Notes under the pieces: generated by a model | The model's input: only the letters and a program-made list of their open reading frames with translations | Told to the model about the DNA's origin: nothing | Database searches by the model: none | Assembly: GCA_910575245.1 (NCBI GenBank) | Contig: CAJTEN010000025.1 | Span: 1 to 64,000 of the forward strand | Direction of reading: 5' to 3' | Length of the DNA: 64,000 bases | From: Clostridia bacterium | GTDB lineage: Bacteria; Bacillota; Clostridia; Lachnospirales; Lachnospiraceae | Position numbers and translations under genes: made by a program | Part shown: positions 1 to 6,700 of the stretch, one piece after another | Layout: the number at the start of each line of letters is the position of its first letter | Numbering within the stretch: the stretch's first letter is position 1

Positions 1-42
1 GCTTAGTATCTCTCTTTTCATTCTTTCTAAACCTGGAGCTAT

Positions 43-87
43 GGGGTTAACCTAAAGGCTTCGCCTTAAGGCGAGGGTTTTAACCCC
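43..87. repeat. Imperfect inverted repeat with inner palindrome
   Basis: The arms ggggttaa (43-50) and ttaacccc (80-87) are complementary and enclose a perfect 12-bp palindrome, cgccttaaggcg (62-73). It sits just before the point where recognisable transposase coding begins, so it may mark the edge of an insertion or an old terminator. No function can be assigned from sequence alone. Confidence 0.4.
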
Positions 88-92
88 CTTAT

Positions 93-831
93 ACAGACAA
101 TAAAGACTGTGAGATTAAGGCGATACCGGAGCTTTTAAGGCTTCTGGATATACAAGGGAGTATTGTTACCACGGATGCGATAGGGACACAGACCCGGATC
201 ATGGAGCAGATCCTTTCACAGGAAGGGCATTTTGTGCTGATGGTAAAAAAGAACCAGCCGCAGTCCTATGATGAGATAGTGAAGTATTTTGAAGAAATGT
301 CAGAAGACCATAAAAAGATGAAAGAAGACAAAAATTACAAGCCAAGATATCCTGAAATGCAGGAAAAGTATGAGGAAGTCATCCAGCAGGAAAGGAACCG
401 TGACAGGCAGGAATACCGTTTTTACAGCGTGTGTACAGAATGCGGCCTTCTGACAAAGACACAGAAGGAATGGCCTTTTGTAAAAACAGTGGGTTTCTCC
501 CGGCAGATACGCATACCGGTTGAAAGGGATGAACAGGGCAACGATATCACACCGGATACAAAAACTTTTCTGGAAAAAGGTTCCAGACGGAGCCCAAAGC
601 CAGTCCAGGATGAAGAAATGGGAAGGGATCTGCAGAAAACCGGAATGATTTCAGATATGGAGCTGGGAGCGGAAGAACTGGGACGGATAAAAAGGGAACT
701 CTGGTCAGTGGAAAACCGCCTGCACCATGTGCTTGATGATACATTCCGTGAAGACAGGTCACCGGCAAAGAAATCGAAGAACAATCTGGCCCTGATCCGT
801 AAGTTTGCCTACAACATCCTGCGGATTGCCA
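93..831 (+). pseudogene. ISAs1-family transposase, 5'- and 3'-truncated fragment
   Basis: The reading frame is open from a stop at 81-83. From about 96 it matches the ISAs1 catalytic core: DNKDCEIKAIPELLRLLDIQ, then TTDAIGTQT carrying a catalytic Asp, then the family's LMVKKNQ motif, and late in the frame HHVLDDTFREDRSPAKK followed by NNLALIRKFAYNILR. The N-terminal part of the usual roughly 370-aa transposase is absent. After about residue 244 of this frame the family resemblance stops abruptly and IS66 sequence starts in another frame. Known ISAs1 enzymes are DDE transposases; this fragment cannot be functional. Codons from 201 onward would give a 243-residue product whose last 30 residues are out-of-frame IS66 sequence. 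Confidence 0.8.
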
Positions 832-1575
832 ATGGCCCACTGGACAATCTGTTGTGCCGGGAACTATTTTCTGCCAATGGTCGGTTACTTTCACCGGCTT
901 CTCACCGTAAGAAAGTTTGTCGCTGCCGATGAGACACCCATTCAGGTATTAAAGGAAGCGGACAGACGGCCACAATCCAAATCTTATGTGTGGTTATTCC
1001 GTTCCGGTGATGACGGATTAAATCCCATCATCATCTATCAATATCATCCAACAAGGAATGGTGATGCTGCTGCGAAGTTCTTTCAGGGATCAGCGGCCGG
1101 CACCTACATCAATGTAGATGGATATGCCAGATACAACAAACTGAAGGACTTCAAAAGGTGCTGCTGTTATGCGCAGATCAGAAGATATTTTCTGGAGGCC
1201 ATTCCAAAGGGTAAGGAAAAGGATTATACCGATCCTGCCGTACAGGGTCTCCTCTATTGCAATAAACTGTTTGAATACGAACGGGGGTACCGTGAAAAAG
1301 GCCTCTCCTATAAGCAGATATACAACCGCGCCGAAAGGATCAGAAACCTGTTGGGGAGGCGCAACTGGCTGTTCTGCGATACTACAGATGGAGCCGATGC
1401 CAGCATGATGGTATATTCGCTTCTTGAGACCGCCAGAGCAAATGGTCTGAACCCTCAGAAGTATTTGGAATACCTTCTCGAAGCAAGACCGAATAAAAAC
1501 ATGTCTGACGAGGAACTTGAAAATATGACACCTTGGAATCCCGAAGTTCAGGAATGCTGTGTAAATAAGTCATAG
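832..1575 (+). pseudogene. IS66-family transposase (TnpC) fragment with internal deletion
   Basis: From MAHWTICCAGNYF the frame matches the IS66 transposase catalytic domain: FVAADETPIQVLKE (first Asp), SYVWLFRSG, INVDGYARYNKLKDFKRCCC (second Asp region) and the typical C-terminus NWLFCDTTDGADASMMVYSL through MTPWNPEV to a natural stop. Two parts are missing. The N-terminal half is lost at the junction with ISAs1. A central block is lost between QIYNRAER (near 1335) and RNLLGRRNWLF (near 1348). That block normally carries the ELSNNLSEN motif with the catalytic Glu, so the enzyme is dead. No partner IS66 ORFs (TnpA, TnpB) are seen. Confidence 0.85.
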
Positions 1576-1693
1576 AGTATTGAATCCGACAAACTCACGG
1601 ACTTTTCCAAGGAAGATACCCTATTACTTAGCGCTCACTTTGTATCAATTAATTAAGATATAATGATAGCATAAAAAGAAAAGGAGATTTTAC

Positions 1694-2003
1694 ATGACAG
1701 CATCAGACTATAAGCAACTACAAGAAAACCTCAAACCAGCAAAATTGGTTAATGAAGTCCTTTTAATGTGGAAACTGCCCGTCAAAAATAGCAGCTATTA
1801 ACGGAAAACATCCAGAAAATCATTTATTATTCTTTTTGATAAATCCTCATATCGGTAATTCTACACCTGTTTACAATGCTTCTTCAGAAAGTTTACGACA
1901 AGATTTAACTTGGAAAAAGACATATCTGGAAATTAAAACCCAAGCAAAAACCTTGGATGAAACAATTCACCAGTTAGAATCCTGCTACAACCATAGTCTA
2001 TAA
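1694..2003 (+). pseudogene. AT-rich frameshifted small gene, unrecognised
   Basis: A good ribosome binding site (aaggag, 1681-1686) precedes an ATG at 1694. The first 35 codons end at TAA 1799. The sequence then reads on without interruption in another frame (INGKHPENHLLFFLINPHIG... to TAA 2001-2003). The total length of 310 nt is one more than a multiple of three, consistent with a single indel near 1790-1800. I do not recognise the protein. Base composition is far more AT-rich than the core genes, suggesting acquisition. The stretch 2004-2224 downstream holds no gene I can support. Confidence 0.4.
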
Positions 2004-2224
2004 AAATATGCGTTCGCTGAAATCCTGTGATTTCTACGACCTCTATCTAAATTTTATTCTCCTCAAAGTTCGTTTAATGGAACTAGCTTAAATAATCCAA
2101 ATTTCAAACATCTATGCCATCAACTACTTTCTAACGGCTTATTTTCCATTGCATTACCTACAAAGCCGTTCTATATTTGTTATTACTATATGTACCACTC
2201 TTGTTGCCCACAAAAACCCTGGTT

Positions 2225-2723
2225 TCATTGTTCACCAGCATTCCTTTTGTACACCACCTTACATTCTTGCTGCAACTTTTTTGTCAGAATTAAATTCCAT
2301 GCTTGCATTCGACTATGCCAGTGTTTATTTCTCAAAAAAGCGTTCCAACCTATTTCGAGAATCAATTCCAAATCATAATCTTCATCAAATTTACATATTA
2401 ATACATATTCAAATTTCTGAATATCCGGCATGTCAGATCCCTTGGGCTCCAGTCCGTAAAATACTCCCGTAACGTTACCACTAGTAGACTTGATACTATA
2501 ACGATCCCCTTTTCGGCTAATGGCATCAATATTTTCCGTTCCGATCGGGGCCGGGGCAAGATTCGGCAATCCAGGAGTATTATTGTAGTGCGCTATGGGC
2601 AAGATATTCTCCCATATCTCCTATCACATTGTTAGTCCTAATGATTTTTCTACGCTTTAATTCCTTGATGGATGCACTGTATAATTTTATAACTTCTTTT
2701 GTGCTCAACTGCTCTATTTCCAT
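2225..2723 (-). pseudogene. Frameshifted conserved hypothetical protein
   Basis: Translation from ATG 2723 gives MEIEQLSTKEVIKLYSASIK, then KRRKIIRTNNVIGDMGEYLA, and then a stop (TAA) after HSALQ. The continuation is one frame over: NNTPGLPNLAPAPIGTENID, AISRKGDRYSIKST, GVFYGLEPKGSD and KHWHSRMQAWNLILTKKL. Together the two halves make one protein of about 165 aa, of a conserved type with no function I can name; I associate it loosely with defence neighbourhoods. One indel near 2600 separates the halves. It follows the HepT/MntA pair on the same strand with only about 20 nt between. Confidence 0.6.
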
Positions 2724-2742
2724 AAAAACATATCCCCCGGAG

Positions 2743-3084
2743 CTAATACTGCAGTAATTTTTTCAGACTTTCCCTAAGCATCGGGATATCCTCCAGTAAT
2801 GTATTCCAAACAATTTCCATATCAACATTTTCGTAATCATGTGCATGCAAATTTCTCATTCCCTTAATTGCGCGCCACGGAATATTTTTACCAGTTCCTT
2901 TTATTTCTTCTGATACTCTATTAGCAAGTTCTCCAATTTGAATAATACACATATTGCACGAGTATTGAAAAGAAATATCCGTTTTATATCTTTCAAAATC
3001 CATATCAAATTTTGTCATAAGAGTACCAATATCATCGCAGTATTTAATCATTTTCTTAATAAGCAGAATATCCTCATTCTTCAT
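2743..3084 (-). CDS. hepT: HepT-like ribonuclease toxin (DUF86)
   Basis: The product is 113 aa when started at MKNEDILLIKK (ATG 3084), overlapping the end of the upstream antitoxin by 11 bp; a longer in-frame ATG at 3135 lies within that gene. It is a DUF86/HepT-type all-helical protein with the family's RX4HXY motif as RNLHAHDY near residue 85. Known HepT proteins are HEPN-fold toxins whose activity is neutralised by MntA, which AMPylates the HXY tyrosine. All motif residues are present here, so the toxin is likely functional. It is the second gene of a two-gene module whose order (MntA first, HepT second) is the usual one. Confidence 0.85.
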   Translation of the reverse strand: MKNEDILLIKKMIKYCDDIGTLMTKFDMDFERYKTDISFQYSCNMCIIQIGELANRVSEEIKGTGKNIPWRAIKGMRNLHAHDYENVDMEIVWNTLLEDIPMLRESLKKLLQY

Positions 3085-3373
3085 ACAGAAGCACCCCCTC
3101 TTGCATAATCGCAGAAAGAAACTGCTTATCTTCAATCCCGGTAGTCACAACATCCACATGACAATTCAAAACATTTTCCAGCTCATCAACAAATGAAAAA
3201 TACTGCAGCAGGCTTTTCAACCTTCCACGTTCAATATATAAGTCAACATCACTATCGTCTTTTGCTTCGCCTCTGGCATAAGAACCGAACAAACTCATTC
3301 GTCCAATCCCATATGCCTTAGCAATAGGAGTTGTTTTACTCTTAATTTCATTGATAGTATATCGCATACGCAA
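3074..3373 (-). CDS. mntA: MntA-like minimal nucleotidyltransferase antitoxin
   Basis: A 99-aa protein with the minimal nucleotidyltransferase motif GSYARGEAKDDSDVDLYIE, matching the GSX10DXD active site around residues 30-46. In known MntA-HepT modules this protein transfers AMP groups to the HepT tyrosine and so detoxifies it. Two start codons (MRMRYTI, 3373 or 3367) are equally plausible. It overlaps hepT by 11 bp, so translation is probably coupled. The module lies among other accessory genes and a truncated primase, which fits mobile defence cargo. Confidence 0.85.
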   Translation of the reverse strand: MRMRYTINEIKSKTTPIAKAYGIGRMSLFGSYARGEAKDDSDVDLYIERGRLKSLLQYFSFVDELENVLNCHVDVVTTGIEDKQFLSAIMQEGVLLYEE

Positions 3374-3476
3374 TCACTCCCTTGACATCATTTCGTAATC
3401 AGTTGAATTTATAATCATTTTACTTTAAATCCAAGTCCTGTGCAATCAAAACCTTTCCAAAAATTTACCCTTCATA

Positions 3477-4634
3477 TTATGTTTTTTCTAAAATTATAAT
3501 AGCTTTTACACTCCACACTGCTCTGTCCACATATATACAAAAACGCTGCCTGCGGCGCTCCTCCGCAAACAGCATTTCTCTATTTCCCCTATTCTTATCC
3601 CACGGTTTTTCTCCGTCTTGCTCCCATACCTCATTTATCTCTATCGCTTGATTTGTCGCAAAGCTTTTCCACTCTTTTAATTTTTCCTCTATAAAATCCT
3701 TTGAAAGTTTTGGCTTACTTAATAATATTTTCCACTGATCCGGGTATGCGTTCCAATTTTCATCCACAAATGCGCTGTTTTCTTCTTTGAGAGCCTGTCC
3801 CTGCAGTGGCAGCGCGATCAAGTTGCCGATACCGCCCTTCGAAAGATGGTCCTGCATCGGCAGCATTCTGTCATAAAACCGAAAGGATTTCAAATTGACA
3901 GATTCTGCCCCTTTTCTCAACAGTGTATTTCCAAATTTTCTTGCCAGAGAAGCCTCTGTTTTCTTCTGAAAAAATATCCAGAGATGAGCGCCGCGTCCCG
4001 ACCGTGATCGTTCCACCAAAGGATCTATGCCGTTGATGGCACATATTTCACGCAGTGCATCTACTTCTTCTTTCCAGTTATCATCCATATTGGCAAAATC
4101 GCGTTTCTCCGCATTTTTGTCATGATTATCAAAATCAAATACTAGGAATCTGCAGGTATCATCCTCCAACAACGGATAAATGCCTATTACATCTGCCGCG
4201 TCTTCCGAAGCGCCCTTTAAATGTGCCATAATCTGCTGTTTCTCCAGCCTCTTATATGCCTGCCTTTTACAATCCTGACACCTGATCTTACTGCCGCTCA
4301 TTCTTGGGCACCCTGCCTTATAAAAATTGTAACATTGCGTGTAATAATTGATCTCTCCCGTAGATTTTTTGAGGGTACGTTTGGCATATACATCCGTGCG
4401 TCCCCAAAACTTGCCAAAAAACAGATTAGCGTCATGATCGGTAATCTCTCTGGGGATGATTCTCTTTCCCTGGTCTGGATCAAATAAATCCCTGTTTTTC
4501 ATTTCATCAGACGCATGATAAGAAATCCCTGCCCGATCAAGCAGGGATTTTAGATACTGATTTTCCTTTTCCAAACATTTCATTTTGTCCTGCAAAGACA
4601 AAATTTCATCTGTCATATATACGCTTCTCCTCAA
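3477..4634 (-). pseudogene. TOTE-type archaeo-eukaryotic primase domain, C-terminally truncated
   Basis: The 385-aa frame begins with a short coiled coil (LQDKMKCLEKENQYLKSLLD) and continues into the primase domain of TOTE conflict-system proteins. Features seen are a Cys-rich patch (CPRMSGSKIRCQDC), the acidic motif CRFLVFDFDNHD near residue 165, RSRSGRGAHLWIFF near 215, and IGNLIALPLQGQA near 280. Full TOTE proteins run to about 1000 aa with a helicase and often a nuclease after the primase. Here the frame ends soon after KPWDKNRG with an unrelated-looking basic tail (EERRRQRFCIYVDRAVW), and no helicase follows. I infer a large deletion or frameshift. Catalytic residues of the primase itself look intact. 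MRRSVYM and MTDEI are alternative starts. Confidence 0.7.
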
Positions 4635-4674
4635 TCAACAATTTTCTCTGTCACAAGAATGCCTTCATCCAGCC

Positions 4675-4848
4675 TCATATCTTTACAGCACGCCTCTCCT
4701 GTAGATGCCCAAGGATTACCGCCGCTCCCTTTTTCGTGTCTTCCACTATTTCCGCTGGTGTCATATTAATGTGGCGCAACGAGTTATATCCACGTATCTT
4801 TCTAATGTCATCTACATCAAAGCGCTCGCTGACAATCAGTTTATTCAT
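4675..4848 (-). CDS. Small conserved hypothetical protein
   Basis: A 57-aa protein, MNKLIVSERFDVDDIRKIRG..., ending QERRAVKI. The start at 4848 is chosen because aggagg lies six bases upstream; ATG 4854 overlaps that site. It is charged, has no membrane segment or motif I recognise, and contains MTPAEIVEDTKKGA, which suggests a small helical regulator. The size and setting, between a truncated primase gene and a toxin-antitoxin pair, would suit an antitoxin-like protein, but that is inference only. Confidence 0.5.
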   Translation of the reverse strand: MNKLIVSERFDVDDIRKIRGYNSLRHINMTPAEIVEDTKKGAAVILGHLQERRAVKI

Positions 4849-4941
4849 AGTCATCCTCCTCACTCTCTAATAGGACAGACGGACTATTTGTTTTAAAAAA
4901 TGAAAAGACCGTCAGCGTTACATTCGGCTTCACATTTCATG

Positions 4942-5169
4942 TTAAGCCGCCTTGTTATAATCTACAATGGCTATCTCTGTCAACATTGTTTTAAATTTTT
5001 CAAGAATCACCTCAATCTTCTGAAGCGTTACACCATTTAAATATTCCTCACCACACTGTGTGCATTTCGAGCAAGGCACATTTTTAATAATAAGAAAGCA
5101 GCCATCACACTCTGTCATATAAGTTGTTAAAGACTTTTCCATATAGCCTTTACAAGTAAAACAAGTCAT
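4942..5169 (-). CDS. YgiT-type zinc-finger protein, probable antitoxin (MqsA N-terminal-like)
   Basis: A 75-aa protein started at MTCFTCKGYM (ATG 5169) behind a gggagg site; longer in-frame starts overlap the upstream gene. Two zinc-binding pairs are visible, CFTC near the N-terminus and CSKCTQCGEEY near residue 32, the signature of YgiT-type zinc fingers. The remainder (LQKIEVILEKFKTM) is helical. The helix-turn-helix domain of full-length MqsA is absent, as in most short clostridial members. It starts 2 nt after the stop of a DUF4258 gene. DUF4258-YgiT pairs are a recurrent predicted toxin-antitoxin arrangement. Confidence 0.75.
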   Translation of the reverse strand: MTCFTCKGYMEKSLTTYMTECDGCFLIIKNVPCSKCTQCGEEYLNGVTLQKIEVILEKFKTMLTEIAIVDYNKAA

Positions 5170-5171
5170 AC

Positions 5172-5537
5172 CTAATCCTCCCTCCTTGTCCTTAAGTCTT
5201 GTTTCCATTTATCCAGATTGGGATAATATGCTGTTATAATCCAAAGCGTCTCCAGGTCAGTACCAATTACAACATGAATATATTTCTTCTTCATGGTAAA
5301 CCCAAGTATAAGACAACTTGGATATGGGTAATCATCTGGATACTGTTCTATAATTTCCCCTTCATGTATACAGAATATTATATCATTAATCGAAATATTA
5401 CGTTGCTCAAGCCGCTTTGCCGCATGTAAGGTTATTTCAATATTTTCGGGAATACATATTTTTCTCAGCTCTTCAATTTTTAGTTCCACAGCTACCTTCT
5501 CCTTAATTTGCAACTTTACATATTTATAGCTTATCAC
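5172..5537 (-). CDS. DUF4258 family protein, probable toxin
   Basis: 121 aa with the DUF4258 core: LHAAKRLEQRNISINDI, EGEIIEQYPDDYPYPSCLIL, HVVIGTDLETLWIITAYYP and a final W. The conserved His, Arg and Asp positions typical of this RelE/BECR-fold-like family are present. It is followed immediately by a YgiT zinc-finger gene, so the pair is probably a toxin (first gene) with its antitoxin (second gene). The toxin-first order is unusual for type II modules in general but common for this pairing. Activity on RNA is inferred, not shown. Confidence 0.7.
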   Translation of the reverse strand: MISYKYVKLQIKEKVAVELKIEELRKICIPENIEITLHAAKRLEQRNISINDIIFCIHEGEIIEQYPDDYPYPSCLILGFTMKKKYIHVVIGTDLETLWIITAYYPNLDKWKQDLRTRRED

Positions 5538-5657
5538 GATATCTGCACAATTACCACAGAAATTACATCTTCTAATGGATAAATAAAAAGCATTAAAGAG
5601 GCTTCCGTCTCCCTAATGCTCTGATAATTCTCTATTTTATTCTCCACACAAACCGTT

Positions 5658-5789
5658 CTATTTTGTTACTACCGTATGTACCGTAGACTTCGAGATTCCA
5701 AACTCCTTTGCAGTCTGTCTCACCGTAGCATTATTCTCAATGATATAATTGGCAATCTGGATTGCACGTTCCTCAATATAATCTTTCAA
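5658..5789 (-). pseudogene. spoIIID: SpoIIID, C-terminally truncated fragment
   Basis: From TTG 5789 the frame gives KDYIEERAIQIANYIIENN, ATVRQTAKEFGISKSTVH and then TVVTK and a stop, 43 residues in all. This is the N-terminal helix-turn-helix half of SpoIIID, the mother-cell sporulation regulator of about 80-90 aa. The C-terminal basic DNA-binding tail is missing. A full-length spoIIID presumably exists elsewhere. The fragment retains the helix-turn-helix but lacks the tail that SpoIIID needs for DNA binding. The remaining parts of the gap, 5538-5657 and 5790-5937, hold nothing else I can support. Confidence 0.75.
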
Positions 5790-5937
5790 AAGGAAACCCC
5801 TCAGAACACTTTTTTACATTGTATGAAGTATTCTGCGGGGTTATGACTTCCAACTCTTTGCTTTTTCCATACCTTCTTGTATACGTCCAGGCTATCCACA
5901 TTATTATTGCCAGCCCCATTACTAATAGCCGTTAATC

Positions 5938-6663
5938 TCAGCAAAGCCCAAAGATTTTCAGATAATCCTCCTGCCTGATAATCCTCTTGCTGGGCCGGTC
6001 CGCGTTCTCCAGCATTTTCTCCACCCGATCCGCCAGAGTCACATCGATCAGCCTTCCCACATCAAGCCCTCGCAGTTCAAAAAACAACATCGGGTTCTCG
6101 TCAAACCGAGCACCAACTCCGTATAAAACCGCCGCCACATGTTTGCACATGAGCGCCCAGTCAGGACAGCTGCAGCTAAAACCGATCTCCTTTGGTTCCG
6201 GAAACAATCCACCCTGCTGTAGAAAAGCTTCTCTGAGTTCTTCCGGGAAGTCTCCTTCCATCAACGCCTCCAAATTCTGAATCTTATTCCCACATAAGGC
6301 AATAATATTCTGGCAGCGTTCTTCCGAAAGCGGACTGATTCTGATCTCGACTTTATAGGGCGTCTTCCTTCGTCCCTGTACTCTGGCGCTGATCTTTCCT
6401 TTTTGTATCTGCAGATCAACCACTGCCCCGGTTCTAACATATCTTTTCCCCCGGTCAAGTCTGCTCTCATAATCCGCATAACGCTCCAGATTTTCACACC
6501 ATGCCTTTCCCCACCATTCCTTTGCTATCACTCTTCCGGTTATAGTGACCGGCGAAAGAATCTTCCCCTTTTTCTTCTCTTTCTGTACCGTGTCAGCGGC
6601 ATTTTTCCTAATCTTATCTTCTGAAGGCTGTTCATAAACGGTGTCTTCCCAATATCGACTCAT
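5938..6663 (-). CDS. SWIM zinc-finger protein
   Basis: 241 aa when started at MSRYWEDTVYEQ (ATG 6663), chosen because ggagg lies nine bases upstream. A SWIM zinc finger is seen near residue 160 as CSCPDW...CKHVAAVLY (CxCx(n)CxH). The N-terminal half contains a WWGKAWCENLERY motif common to SWIM proteins paired with SNF2 helicases. SWIM domains bind DNA or protein. The gene begins about 40 nt after the SNF2 helicase stop on the same strand and is probably co-transcribed, so the two likely act together on DNA. This pairing is common in Firmicutes, but its physiological role is not established. Confidence 0.8.
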   Translation of the reverse strand: MSRYWEDTVYEQPSEDKIRKNAADTVQKEKKKGKILSPVTITGRVIAKEWWGKAWCENLERYADYESRLDRGKRYVRTGAVVDLQIQKGKISARVQGRRKTPYKVEIRISPLSEERCQNIIALCGNKIQNLEALMEGDFPEELREAFLQQGGLFPEPKEIGFSCSCPDWALMCKHVAAVLYGVGARFDENPMLFFELRGLDVGRLIDVTLADRVEKMLENADRPSKRIIRQEDYLKIFGLC

Positions 6664-6700
6664 ATAATTGTACTCCTCCCTGCACTGTGCAATTTTCCCA

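Noticed and set aside
2149-2472. 107-codon plus-strand frame
   Set aside because: It lies opposite the frameshifted conserved hypothetical gene, which has far better protein character; composition is random-like.
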